This document shows positions 1 to 8,129 of a DNA stretch of 30,765 nucleotides, one piece after another (within the stretch, counting starts at the first letter, position 1; each line of letters opens with the position of its first letter). The DNA comes from an uncultured Oscillospiraceae bacterium. GTDB taxonomy: Bacteria; Bacillota; Clostridia; Oscillospirales; Ruminococcaceae. The notes below the pieces were generated by a model. The model was not told where the DNA came from. It worked only from the letters and a program-made list of their open reading frames with translations, and did not search any database. The stretch is taken from NCBI GenBank assembly GCA_900553955.1, contig USFO01000006.1, positions 1 through 30,765 on the forward strand, read 5' to 3'. Both the position numbers and the translations under genes were made by a program.

Positions 1-86
1 CTTCAAATATATCAAGGAGTTTTTATTCTGTCCATAGCTAAAGCTTTTTTTCCACTGGCAGAGCCAGTGGTTGTCCTACGAAAACA

Positions 87-117
87 AAAGAAGTCCGGCA
101 GTGCCGGACTTCTTTTG
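87..117. terminator. Bidirectional hairpin terminator after pepT
   Basis: A near-perfect inverted repeat (AAAAGAAGTCCGGCA, short centre, complement) is flanked by A and T tracts, so it can terminate transcription on either strand. It lies about 40 nt past the pepT stop. Between it and the gene sits a second hairpin, GGTGCTC/GAGCACC at 127-144, and a further small palindrome (CCACTGGC/GCCAGTGG) lies at about 52-70. No gene is visible in the first 157 bases. Confidence 0.75.
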
Positions 118-157
118 CGTATGGTAGGTGCTCAAGCGAGCACCGTGCTTTTGCAAA

Positions 158-1387
158 TTATTTTTCGAGAGCTCCATAGATTACGGCAAGATTCTTTATC
201 ATCTCAACGGCGGAATCCATCTGCTCAACGCAGGCAAATTCAAATTTGCCGTGGAAGTTGTAGCCGCCGGTGCCGAGGTTAGGGCAGGGCAGACCCATAA
301 AGGAGAGCACACAGCCATCGGTACCGCCGCGAACGGGCTTTGATACCGGCACGCCGCCGGCCATCTCAATAGCCTTGCGGGCGTTTTCGATAAGGTGGAG
401 GTTCTTTTCGATAATGCAACGCATATTTTTGTAGTCAAAGCCGGTTTCTGCTGAGGCAACGCCATCGCCGTAGCGGCGGTTAATTTCCTCTGCGGCACGG
501 TGGATATAATCAACGCGGTATTTCAGCTTTTCTTCATCGTGGTCGCGGATGATGTAGGAAAGCTCGGCGTTGTCGCAGCAGCCGCTCATTCCGGTGAGGT
601 AGTAGAAGCCCTGATACTCCTCGGTGTATTCAGGACGCTCCATTCTGGGAAGAAGCGCATCAAAATCCATGGCAACAAGCGCAGCATTTATCATTTTGTC
701 CTTTGCGCTGCCGGGGTGAACGGAAACGCCGCTGAATTTGATTTTTGCGTGGGCGGCGTTAAAGGTTTCGTATTCCACTCCGCCGAAGGCGTCGCCGTCC
801 ATGGTGTATGCGTAGTCTGCGCCGAAACGCTCAAGATTGAATTTGTGCGCGCCGCGTCCGATTTCCTCGTCCGGGGTGAAGCCGATTTTGATGGTTCCGT
901 GCTTGATTTCCGGGTGGGCAAGCAGTTCTTCCGCGGCGGTGAGAATTTCCGCAACACCGTTTTTGTCGTCCGCACCAAGAAGGGTAGTGCCGTCGGTGAC
1001 GATTATGTGTTTGTCGATGCAGTCGTTCATTTCGGGGAAATCCTTGGGGGAAAGAACAATGCCGAGTTCCTCGTTGAGCGCAACGTCGCCGCCCTTGTAG
1101 TCGACGATTTTCGGTTTTATATCGGTGAACGGAACCTCGTCAACCACGTCCATGTGAGCCACAAAACCGATTACGGGAGCCTTTTCGTAGCCTTCGGAGG
1201 CGGGAATTTCGCCGTAAACATAGCCGTTTTCGTCCATTTCCACATTTGAAATGCCAAGCTCACGCATTTCATCACAAAGCGCTGCTCCGAGTACGAGCTG
1301 CTCCTTGGTGCTGGGGCAGGTTTCGCTGTTTTCGTCGGAACCGGTGGGGTACTGAACGTATTTAAGAAGCCTTTCGTAAGCTTTCAT
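158..1387 (-). CDS. pepT: Peptidase T (tripeptide aminopeptidase)
   Basis: Cytoplasmic M20-family zinc aminopeptidase that removes the N-terminal residue from tripeptides. The 409-aa length is that of PepT. Expected metal and catalytic motifs are visible: AHMDVVDEVP (H78, D80), LLGADDKNG (D140), FTPDEEIGRG (E174/E175), the MDGDAFGGVEYETFNAA region near 196-212, RGGTDGC near 353-359 and GGYNFHGKFEF (H379). The ATG start is preceded by AAGGAGGATTTT at good spacing. The gene has its own promoter and terminator, so it appears monocistronic, facing away from the ABC operon. Its role is probably amino-acid salvage from small peptides. No unusual feature was seen. Confidence 0.96.
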   Translation of the reverse strand: MKAYERLLKYVQYPTGSDENSETCPSTKEQLVLGAALCDEMRELGISNVEMDENGYVYGEIPASEGYEKAPVIGFVAHMDVVDEVPFTDIKPKIVDYKGGDVALNEELGIVLSPKDFPEMNDCIDKHIIVTDGTTLLGADDKNGVAEILTAAEELLAHPEIKHGTIKIGFTPDEEIGRGAHKFNLERFGADYAYTMDGDAFGGVEYETFNAAHAKIKFSGVSVHPGSAKDKMINAALVAMDFDALLPRMERPEYTEEYQGFYYLTGMSGCCDNAELSYIIRDHDEEKLKYRVDYIHRAAEEINRRYGDGVASAETGFDYKNMRCIIEKNLHLIENARKAIEMAGGVPVSKPVRGGTDGCVLSFMGLPCPNLGTGGYNFHGKFEFACVEQMDSAVEMIKNLAVIYGALEK

Positions 1388-1433
1388 AAAAATCCTCCTT
1401 ATTTTGCGCCGAAGCGTATATATTTATATAGGT

Positions 1434-1462
1434 ATTGTAGCAGAAAAGAAAGCATTGTTCAA
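1434..1462 (-). promoter_or_regulatory. Sigma-A promoter of pepT
   Basis: On the minus strand TTGAAC (1462-1457) and TACAAT (1439-1434) are separated by 17 bp, about 45 nt upstream of the pepT start. The rest of 1388-1549 is AT-rich and shows nothing else recognisable. Confidence 0.6.
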
Positions 1463-1549
1463 TAATTATTTTTTTAACACTAAAGTTAGGCAGATTGCAC
1501 AAAAAACATGACGCAAATTATGCACAATGACTAAATTTCTGCATTTCTA

Positions 1550-1578
1550 TTTACAAAATGCAGATCAAAGTTTATAAT
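1550..1578 (+). promoter_or_regulatory. Sigma-A promoter of the ABC importer operon
   Basis: TTTACA (1550-1555) and a perfect TATAAT (1573-1578) are 17 bp apart. Transcription would begin near 1585, giving a leader of roughly 57 nt before the lipoprotein gene. The region between this and the pepT promoter is divergent and could hold shared operators, but none was identified. Confidence 0.7.
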
Positions 1579-1641
1579 CTACTTGTATGATAGTTTAATT
1601 CATACGACATCATTAAAATTTAACAAGAGAGAAGGAACACA

Positions 1642-2748
1642 ATGCGTAAGACTAACCTGTTCAAACTGATCGCGATCCTTGCTTGCATGACCCTTATTTT
1701 CGTTGGTTGCTCCGGCAGCAACAACGAAAATGCAGTAGACCTCAACTCTTACACCCTTGATGAGATTATCGAGAAAGCAAAGGCCGAAGGCCATCTTGAA
1801 TCCGTTGGTATGCCTGATTCTTGGGCAAACTGGGGAGAAAGCTGGGAAGGCTACACCGCTGAATACGGCATTACTCATAACGACTCCGATATGAGCTCCG
1901 CAGAGGAACTTTCTATGTTCGAAAGTGATCCTACCAGAGCAATCGGCGACGTTGGCTTTGCATTCACCACCATGCTCAAAAACGACAAGGGCGAAGACAT
2001 TGTTCAGTCCTACAAGACCTCTTATTGGGATTCTGTTCCTGATTGGGCAAAAGACGCAGACGGCAAATGGATGGTTGCTTATACCGGATGCACCGCATTC
2101 CTCTATAATAACGACATTCTCAGCGATCCGATGCCTACCTCTTGGCAGGAAGTTCGTGAAGGCAACTATACCATCGCAATCGGCGACGTAGTTGGCGGAG
2201 CAACCGGCCAAGGCAACGTTATCGCCACTGCATATGCATTCGGTGGTGACATCGACAACCTTCAGCCCGCATACGACTTTTGGCTTGAAATGGCAGAAGC
2301 CGGCCGCATAAACGGCATCGACATCACTTCTCAGAACTTTGAGTCCGGCGAAGTTCCTTTCGGCGTAATTTGGTCCTACAACGCATATTCTTACAGCAAA
2401 TCCCTTGCCACTAACAAAGGCTACAACATGACCTATTGCATTCCTTCTGACGGCGCTATCCTTTCCGGATATGCTTCCGTTATCAATGCAAACACTACCA
2501 CTCCTTTTGCTGCTGCTCTTGCAAGAGAATACATCTTCTCTGACCAGGGTCAGATCAACCTTGCAAAAGCCGGAGCAATCCCCACCAGAACCAATGTTGA
2601 GATCCCCGCAGAAGTAGCTGCAGAGACCTTTGAGCCTTCTACTTATGCACATGCAGTAGGCTTTGCAGATGCTGAGCATTATGGCAAAGTTTGCACCGAT
2701 ATCGCTGCATGGTGGTCCGAAAACATCATTCCTCTTATGACCAAGTAA
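1642..2748 (+). CDS. ABC transporter substrate-binding lipoprotein
   Basis: Extracytoplasmic solute-binding lipoprotein of the importer encoded by the next three genes. Residues 1-22 form a lipoprotein signal peptide (basic MRKTNLFK, then a hydrophobic run) ending in the lipobox FVGC, with Cys23 as the lipidation site. The remainder is a soluble two-lobed binding protein of the spermidine/putrescine, Fe3+ and 2-aminoethylphosphonate type (family 1 in the broad sense). It is preceded by GAGAGAAGGA. The partner ATPase is PotA-like and a glycerophosphodiesterase follows. A phosphodiester, organophosphate or polyamine-like ligand is therefore possible, but the sequence does not fix the substrate. 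A hairpin separates this gene from the permeases, which would suit higher expression of the binding protein. Confidence 0.88.
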   Translation: MRKTNLFKLIAILACMTLIFVGCSGSNNENAVDLNSYTLDEIIEKAKAEGHLESVGMPDSWANWGESWEGYTAEYGITHNDSDMSSAEELSMFESDPTRAIGDVGFAFTTMLKNDKGEDIVQSYKTSYWDSVPDWAKDADGKWMVAYTGCTAFLYNNDILSDPMPTSWQEVREGNYTIAIGDVVGGATGQGNVIATAYAFGGDIDNLQPAYDFWLEMAEAGRINGIDITSQNFESGEVPFGVIWSYNAYSYSKSLATNKGYNMTYCIPSDGAILSGYASVINANTTTPFAAALAREYIFSDQGQINLAKAGAIPTRTNVEIPAEVAAETFEPSTYAHAVGFADAEHYGKVCTDIAAWWSENIIPLMTK

Positions 2749-2780
2749 TCTTAGCAAAAAATACTCGTAACTGAGTAACA

Positions 2781-2818
2781 TAATGGGGCGTGCTTTATAA
2801 AGCAAGTACGCCCCATTA
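2781..2818 (+). terminator. Intercistronic hairpin after the binding-protein gene
   Basis: TAATGGGGCGT (2781-2791) pairs with ACGCCCCATTA (2808-2818) around an inner GCTTTATAAAGC stem. The T tract behind it is weak, so it looks like a partial terminator or an mRNA-stabilising structure rather than a full stop. This is common between a binding-protein gene and its permease genes. Confidence 0.6.
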
Positions 2819-2841
2819 TTTGAATGAGGGGTGAAATTATT

Positions 2842-3735
2842 TTGAAAAGCGAAGCTGCGAACAGTACAAAAAAGAAGACCAAAACCACAAGCAAATATGT
2901 ATATCTTCTTGCACTGATTCCTTTTGCCGTTGTTGTCTGCCTTTATGAGCTTATTCCGCTGATTATGCTTGTTATAGACAGCTTCGGGGTGGACGGAGAT
3001 GCCTCCGTTCTGTTCTCTATGGAGAACTACAAAAACATTTTTACATCGATGGCATACCAAAAGTCCATTGCCAACAGCTTAAAGATTACGGCTATTTCTA
3101 CTTTGATTGGGATAATCCTTGCATTTTTGGGTGCACAGGCTGCTCATAATTCAAGAGGAAAAGTGAGAAGCGCATTTATGGCGGTTCTTAATATGACTTC
3201 CAACTTTGCAGGTGTTCCGCTTGCATTTGCGTATATGATCCTGCTCGGAAATCTTGGCATAATTACTCAGCTTGCAAAACTTTACGGCATCGAATTTATT
3301 CAGAATTTTGACCTTTACAGCAGCAAGGGTCTTATTCTGATGTACATATACTTCCAGATTCCGCTTTCCACCCTGCTGCTTATTCCGGCGTTTGACGGTA
3401 TCCGCAAAGAATGGCAGGAAGCAAACATGCTCCTTGGTGGAAGAACGACAACCTTTTGGCTCAAGGTCGGCATTCCGGTTCTTATTCCCAGCATTTTCGG
3501 AACCATAAGCGTTCTTTTTGCGAACGCACTTTGCGCATATGCAACCGCATACGCGCTGCTTATGAACAACTTTAACCTGCTGCCGGTAAACATTTCCGCA
3601 TTGTTTGTGGGCGATATTGTCGCCAAGCCGAAGCTCGGCGCGGCGCTTTCCGTTGTTATGATTGTAATTATGTGCGCGGTGATTCTGCTTGACAACTTCA
3701 TTGTCAAAAAGACCACCAGATGGAAAACGAGGTGA
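2842..3735 (+). CDS. ABC transporter permease, first subunit
   Basis: Integral inner-membrane permease of the binding-protein-dependent family (PotB/ThiP/FbpB type). After a lysine-rich cytoplasmic N-terminus come six predicted membrane helices. The cytoplasmic EAA loop that contacts the ATPase is visible near residues 190-210 as EWQEANMLLGG followed by KVGIPVLIPS. I chose the TTG at 2842 because GAGGGGTGA lies 7 nt upstream. An in-frame ATG at 2824 would add six residues but has no ribosome site. The stop overlaps the leader of the next gene, indicating translational coupling. It forms a heterodimer with the next product. Confidence 0.88.
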   Translation: MKSEAANSTKKKTKTTSKYVYLLALIPFAVVVCLYELIPLIMLVIDSFGVDGDASVLFSMENYKNIFTSMAYQKSIANSLKITAISTLIGIILAFLGAQAAHNSRGKVRSAFMAVLNMTSNFAGVPLAFAYMILLGNLGIITQLAKLYGIEFIQNFDLYSSKGLILMYIYFQIPLSTLLLIPAFDGIRKEWQEANMLLGGRTTTFWLKVGIPVLIPSIFGTISVLFANALCAYATAYALLMNNFNLLPVNISALFVGDIVAKPKLGAALSVVMIVIMCAVILLDNFIVKKTTRWKTR

Positions 3736-3740
3736 GCGGA

Positions 3741-4547
3741 ATGAAAAAATCAAAATTCTTCTCTAACTTTTTCATGATCGCAATAATCATATGGATGGTT
3801 CTTCCGCTTATTGCAACTCTGATTTACTCGCTTTTCAAAAACTGGACGGAGATTATTCCTACCGGGTTCTCCTTTAACAGCTACACTGCACTGTTCAGCA
3901 ACCCGAGGTTTTTCACCGCACTTTATCAGACGGTGCTGCTTTGCATTGTGCCGATAGTGATTACCATTATCGTTATGCTGCTGGCACTGTTTGCGGTAAC
4001 AATTTACTTCCCGAAGCTTGAAAAATACGTTCAGATTCTCTGTATGATTCCATACACTATTCAGGGCGTTATCCTTTCCGTATCCATCCTCAGCGTTTAC
4101 GGAAAAAGCGGAACCGTTTTCGGTCAAAGAATGGTTATGCTCATCGGCGCATACTGCATAATTATTCTGCCACACATTTATCAGGGTATACGCAACAGTA
4201 TGCACGCCATAAGTATGCCGATGCTCATTGAAGCGGCAGAGATGCTCGGCGCAAGCCGCCTCTACGCGTTCTTCAGAGTCATTGTTCCGAATATTATAAG
4301 CGGTATTACAGTTTCTTCTCTTCTTGCAGTGGGAATTCTGTTCGGAGATTATGTAATTATCAGAAACCTTTCCGGAAGCGGCACCACCAACCTCCAGATT
4401 TATCTGTATCAGGCGATGAAGCGCTCCACGAACGAATCTTCGGCAGTTATAGTAATAATTATGCTTCTCACGTTTGCAATCACCGCCCTTGTGCTTTATA
4501 TGCAGAGCAATAGCACGCTTGAGAAGATTAAAAGAGAGGGGAGATAA
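3741..4547 (+). CDS. ABC transporter permease, second subunit
   Basis: Second integral-membrane permease subunit (PotC type), about 268 aa with six predicted helices. The EAA loop is visible near two thirds of the length as EAAEMLGASRLYAFFRVIVP. The ATG at 3741 is preferred because GAGGTGA sits just upstream, overlapping the stop of the first permease. An in-frame ATG at 3720 lies inside that gene and lacks a ribosome site. The gene is followed by 5 nt and then the ATPase, so the three are one translational unit. Confidence 0.88.
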   Translation: MKKSKFFSNFFMIAIIIWMVLPLIATLIYSLFKNWTEIIPTGFSFNSYTALFSNPRFFTALYQTVLLCIVPIVITIIVMLLALFAVTIYFPKLEKYVQILCMIPYTIQGVILSVSILSVYGKSGTVFGQRMVMLIGAYCIIILPHIYQGIRNSMHAISMPMLIEAAEMLGASRLYAFFRVIVPNIISGITVSSLLAVGILFGDYVIIRNLSGSGTTNLQIYLYQAMKRSTNESSAVIVIIMLLTFAITALVLYMQSNSTLEKIKREGR

Positions 4548-4552
4548 GAACC

Positions 4553-5560
4553 ATGGCATATATTCGTTTTGAAAACGTAAACAAATCCTTTGGAACAAAC
4601 CACGTTCTTAAAGATATAAATCTTGATGTTGAAAAGGGCGAGCTTGTAACTCTGCTGGGTCCTTCCGGATGCGGAAAATCCACTCTGCTGCGTTGCCTTT
4701 CCGGACTTGAGCAGGTTTCCGGCGGCAGAATTTATCTTGACGGAGAGGACATCACCGATATAAGCCCCCGCCGCCGCGGAATCGGAATGGTATTCCAGCA
4801 GTATTCCCTTTTTCCGAACATGAGCGTTAAGAATAACGTCGCATTCGGACTTAAAATGAAGGACACCCCGAAGAACGAAATCGACGAACGGGTAAAAGAA
4901 ATGCTCGACATAGTCGGTCTTTCAGAGAAAATAGACCAGTTCCCGATGCAGCTTTCCGGCGGTCAGCAGCAGCGCGTTGCCCTTGCAAGAGCAATGGTAA
5001 CCGAACCGAAGGTTCTGCTTCTTGACGAACCGCTTTCCGCTATTGACGCACTGCTTCGTCACAACCTCCAGATTGAGATAAGACGAATTCAGCAGAAGCT
5101 GAACATCACCACCATATTCGTAACTCACGACCAGGATGAAGCAATGGTTATGTCCGATACCATTCACCTGTTCAACGAGGGCAGAATTGAGCAGTCCGGC
5201 ACGCCGGTTGACCTCTACACCACGCCGGCATCGAAGTTCGCCGCAAAGTTCATCGGCAACTACAACATCATCCCCGGCAAGAGTTTCAACGCCGCCATCG
5301 GCGAGGATTTCGGCTACGAGGATGTTGCAATTCGTCCCGAAATCGTAAGAATGAGCCACGAGCCTATCGGCGGAGAGAACGACTTCATCTTCAAGGGAAC
5401 CGTTTCCAGCCACATTTCTCACGGCAATATCATTCGTTTCAGAATTGAGTGCGGAACCATTTACCTCAATTCCGACGTTGTATTCGAACGTGAAATGACC
5501 TTTACCGAGGGCGACGAGGTTTATGTCGCCGTTGCCAAAAACCTTGTAATAGGCCTTTGA
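4553..5560 (+). CDS. ABC transporter ATP-binding protein (PotA/FbpC-like)
   Basis: Cytoplasmic ATPase that powers the importer. It has Walker A GPSGCGKST (36-44), a Q-loop around VFQQYSLFPN (80-89), signature LSGGQQQR (134-141), Walker B VLLLDEP (154-160), D-loop SAID and H-loop THD (His192). Residues from about 240 form a C-terminal TOBE-like substrate-sensing region, as in PotA, FbpC and UgpC ATPases. The ribosome site is GAGGGGAG. The stop codon overlaps the -35 element of the next gene's promoter. Confidence 0.93.
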   Translation: MAYIRFENVNKSFGTNHVLKDINLDVEKGELVTLLGPSGCGKSTLLRCLSGLEQVSGGRIYLDGEDITDISPRRRGIGMVFQQYSLFPNMSVKNNVAFGLKMKDTPKNEIDERVKEMLDIVGLSEKIDQFPMQLSGGQQQRVALARAMVTEPKVLLLDEPLSAIDALLRHNLQIEIRRIQQKLNITTIFVTHDQDEAMVMSDTIHLFNEGRIEQSGTPVDLYTTPASKFAAKFIGNYNIIPGKSFNAAIGEDFGYEDVAIRPEIVRMSHEPIGGENDFIFKGTVSSHISHGNIIRFRIECGTIYLNSDVVFEREMTFTEGDEVYVAVAKNLVIGL

Positions 5561-5584
5561 CAAACATCACATTTGTGATATAAT
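5557..5584 (+). promoter_or_regulatory. Sigma-A promoter of the phosphodiesterase gene
   Basis: A perfect TTGACA (5557-5562, starting inside the ATPase stop region) is followed after 16 bp by a perfect TATAAT (5579-5584). Transcription would start near 5591, so the hairpin at 5595-5621 (ATACCGGA/TCCGGTAT) would sit at the extreme 5' end of the mRNA. The same hairpin has no T tract and is unlikely to be a terminator for the ABC operon. Confidence 0.8.
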
Positions 5585-5650
5585 GTATAAAACAATACCG
5601 GAGAGCGCTGCTTTCCGGTATGTTTATAGCAAAAAACGGAGGCGATTTTT

Positions 5651-6385
5651 ATGACTGAAATATATGCTCACCGCGGATTTTCCGGGAAATATCCCGAAAA
5701 TACGCTGCTTGCATTCCAAAAAGCGGCGGAGGCCGGTGCAGAGGGAATAGAGCTTGACGTCCACACCACAAGGGACGGAGAAGTGGTGGTTATGCACGAC
5801 GAAAACACAATCAGAACCACCGGAACAGACGCTCTGATTAAGGATTTGACTCTTGAGGAGTTCAAAGCGCTTGACGCGGGATATATCAAGAACGGCGAAT
5901 TCGGATTTGTCGCTCCGCCGACCCTGCGCGAGGTTTTTGAGCTACTCAAAGAAACCGGTATGAAGTGCAATATCGAGTTCAAAACCGGCGTTTACGAGTA
6001 CGAGAACATTGAGAGAAAGGTGCTTGCGCTCATTGACGAGTTCGGCTTCAGAGACAGAATTATCGTCAGCTCCTTCAACCACTTTACCTGCTGCCGCTTT
6101 AAGGAGCTTGCTCCGGATGTGAAAATCGGTTTCCTTGAAGAAAGCTGGCTTATTCACCCCGGCGCATACACCCGCGCCCGTGGAGCGGAGTGCTTCCATC
6201 CGTTCTTCAATATGCTGAACCACGAGAATGTGCAGGATCTTCGCAACAACGGCATAGAGATAAACGCATGGACCATAAACGACGAGTGTGATATGCGCAA
6301 GGCGCTGCGACTTCAGCTTGAAATCGGCATTACCAACTGGCCGGACAAATTCCTCGAAATCAGAAAAGAAGTTTGCGGCAAATAA
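5651..6385 (+). CDS. ugpQ: Glycerophosphodiester phosphodiesterase
   Basis: Cytoplasmic GDPD-family enzyme of 244 aa with no signal peptide. It should hydrolyse glycerophosphodiesters to sn-glycerol-3-phosphate plus an alcohol. Family motifs are clear: HRGFSGKYPENT at the N-terminus (H7, R8, E16, N17), GIELDVHTTRDG (E34, D36) and VVMHDE (H49), then KCNIEFKTG and the late NAWTIND motif. Length is that of UgpQ-type enzymes. The ribosome site is GGAGG at 5638-5643. Its place behind a four-gene importer resembles ugpBAEC-ugpQ, although the transporter is of a different subfamily. It has its own strong promoter and a terminator. The symbol is a family assignment. Confidence 0.92.
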   Translation: MTEIYAHRGFSGKYPENTLLAFQKAAEAGAEGIELDVHTTRDGEVVVMHDENTIRTTGTDALIKDLTLEEFKALDAGYIKNGEFGFVAPPTLREVFELLKETGMKCNIEFKTGVYEYENIERKVLALIDEFGFRDRIIVSSFNHFTCCRFKELAPDVKIGFLEESWLIHPGAYTRARGAECFHPFFNMLNHENVQDLRNNGIEINAWTINDECDMRKALRLQLEIGITNWPDKFLEIRKEVCGK

Positions 6386-6394
6386 TTCAAATAG

Positions 6395-6436
6395 AAAAGC
6401 CCTATATAAAGCAAATGTGCTTTATATAGGGCTTTT
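6395..6436. terminator. Bidirectional terminator
   Basis: AAAAGCCCTATATAAAGCA pairs perfectly with TGCTTTATATAGGGCTTTT around a 4-nt loop. It is flanked by A and T tracts and serves both the phosphodiesterase gene (plus) and the YihY gene (minus), whose ends converge here. Confidence 0.9.
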
Positions 6437-6448
6437 GTGCATCTGAAT

Positions 6449-7333
6449 TTAATCGTCGCTTTTGATAAAGCGGGTTATGCTGTCGTGATATTTCATCTTG
6501 GGACTGTCCATTTGAGTGCTGATTTCCCGGTTTATCAGCGCCCCAACCACTATTATGCACCCCATGACATAGAGCCAAAACATCAGGATTATTATGGATG
6601 CGAGGGAGCCGTAAACAAGCGAATATTTAACGGAAAGGCTGATGAACCAGGAGAAAACAAGGCTTACCACGGTGAGCAGCAGTGAACCGAGTACCGCGCC
6701 GGGCAGAGCGACCGCTTCGTAGGGACTGTATCATTCAGAAGTAAGGTAAATTACATACAAAACAAATGTAGAAAAAACAATCAGCAAAACAAAGCGGAAC
6801 CACGACCACAGGTTTGCAAGATCGGCAAGGTCTATAAATTCAATCCTTGCAAAAAACGGTTCCAAAAAGCCGATAAGCCAGCGACCGGCAAGCATTATAA
6901 TCGCGCAGATATATATGAAAACAAGAAAGGCAGCCGCCCAGATAAAGCTCATAAGGTAGTGAACAATGGCATTTCCGCCGTGACTTTCAAAGATGTTCCG
7001 CAAAAGGTCGGTAAGCATACGGTAGGCGGCGCTTCCGGTATAAAGCGCTGTAACAATTCCGATAGAAACAAGCGCGGTGGACTGCGAACCGGTATAGCTG
7101 AGGTAATCTTCGATTACGGTAAGGGCATTTTCCGGAATAAGCTCCGAGAAATCCTCAAGAAAATGAACAATATCCTCGCCCAAGGTGCCCAAAAGCCACT
7201 GAATACAGATAAGCGCCGGAAATATCGTCATAGTCAGGAAGTAGGAAAGCGCGGCAGCAGAACGCTGAATGCCTTTTTCAAAGAACGCAGTAACAATATT
7301 CGTTATTCCTTTTATGGAAAAGACGTACTTCAT
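6449..7333 (-). pseudogene. YihY/UPF0761-family membrane protein gene with one in-frame TGA
   Basis: Read as one frame, this is a 294-codon gene of the YihY (BrkB-like, UPF0761) family, with about six membrane helices and the usual family length. The first 200 codons end LYVIYLTSE and are followed by TGA (6733-6731). The same frame then continues without any shift as YSPYEAVALPGAVLGSLLL to a TAA at 6449. The ALPGA motif and the GSLASIIILMFWLYVMG segment are family hallmarks and lie beyond the stop. The start has GAAAGGATA upstream and a good promoter. It could be a recent nonsense mutation, a sequencing error or, less likely, readthrough. Other genes here end in TGA, so TGA is an ordinary stop codon. 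Confidence 0.85.
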
Positions 7334-7370
7334 TTAATATCCTTTCGGCGTTTTAATATGGTAAATTATA

Positions 7371-7399
7371 TTATAACTTTTTATTAAAGAAATTGCAAG
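7371..7399 (-). promoter_or_regulatory. Sigma-A promoter of the YihY gene
   Basis: On the minus strand TTGCAA (7399-7394) and TATAAT (7376-7371) are 17 bp apart, about 40 nt upstream of the start. The promoter is intact although the gene is interrupted. Confidence 0.7.
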
Positions 7400-7438
7400 A
7401 AAAAAAGACAACATCGGCTGGGCTTTGCTATTATAAGT

Positions 7439-7467
7439 TTGCAATAAGCGACAGTTTATGCTATAAT
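7439..7467 (+). promoter_or_regulatory. Sigma-A promoter of the DUF2284 gene pair
   Basis: TTGCAA (7439-7444) and TATAAT (7462-7467) are 17 bp apart, giving a start near 7473 and a leader of about 50 nt. It is arranged divergently from the YihY promoter. Confidence 0.7.
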
Positions 7468-7521
7468 CATAATATTGACTGCCGTGGCGGTCGTACGGTA
7501 TAAGAAAAGGATGCGTTATCA

Positions 7522-8124
7522 GTGCGTTTCAGAAGAACCAAGGGTGTAAAGTCCATAGAATGCTCTTACAGAATGGTAAATTCGGCGGATTATGCCAAAA
7601 ACTATGTGGAAGTAGAGCGATTTTTGGAGTGCTGCAAGCAGTGCCCGAACTATAATACAAAGTGGTCGTGCCCGCCATACGATTTTGACGTTATGGAGCG
7701 GTATTGGAATGCCTATAAGTATCTGCATCTTTTTGCGGTGAAAATCAACCTTGCGGATGACGTGGCGGACAGCGTTATGTCGCCGGAAGAGGTAAATGAC
7801 CTTGTTATGCGTATGCGCCACCAAAGCTATCTGCTGGCAAGCCGCTGGGTATTTGAAATGGAAAAAGAAAACCCCGGCTCCGTTGCCCTCGACGGTGGCC
7901 ACTGCGATAAGTGCAAGCGTTGCACCAGAATTAAAGAAACGCCCTGCCGCTACGGAAAAGGGATACATCCCGCCATTGACGCCATAGGCGGAAACCTTAT
8001 AAAAACCGCCGAAGAAATTTTCGGAACGAAGATACTGTGGATTGAAAACGGCAAGGTTCCGGAATATTTTCTGTTCATTGTCGGACTTCTCAGTGATAAC
8101 GAAAACATAAAAAAGGATATTTAA
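7522..8124 (+). CDS. DUF2284 family predicted metal-binding protein
   Basis: A 200-aa cytoplasmic protein with two cysteine clusters typical of DUF2284. The first is CCKQCPNYNTKWSCPPY (C37, C38, C41, C50) and the second is CDKCKRCTRIKETPCRYG (C128, C131, C134, C142). Such clusters suggest iron-sulphur or zinc binding; the cellular role is unknown. The start is GTG at 7522, with AAAAGG about 12 nt upstream, and an ATG at 7511 is out of frame. The next gene begins 5 nt after its stop, so the two are probably co-translated. Confidence 0.8.
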   Translation: MRFRRTKGVKSIECSYRMVNSADYAKNYVEVERFLECCKQCPNYNTKWSCPPYDFDVMERYWNAYKYLHLFAVKINLADDVADSVMSPEEVNDLVMRMRHQSYLLASRWVFEMEKENPGSVALDGGHCDKCKRCTRIKETPCRYGKGIHPAIDAIGGNLIKTAEEIFGTKILWIENGKVPEYFLFIVGLLSDNENIKKDI

Positions 8125-8129
8125 GTCGG

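Noticed and set aside
500..1249. Long open frame opposite pepT
   Set aside because: It is a shadow of pepT. The sequence is low in charge pattern typical of proteins, has no ribosome site and matches no family.
1600..3060. A 486-codon minus-strand frame across the binding-protein and permease genes
   Set aside because: It runs through a promoter region, the intercistronic hairpin and two genes with clear family matches on the other strand. The product is cysteine-rich nonsense.
5595..5621. Hairpin after the ATPase gene as a terminator of the ABC operon
   Set aside because: No T tract follows, and it lies just downstream of a near-consensus promoter, so it belongs to the phosphodiesterase leader.
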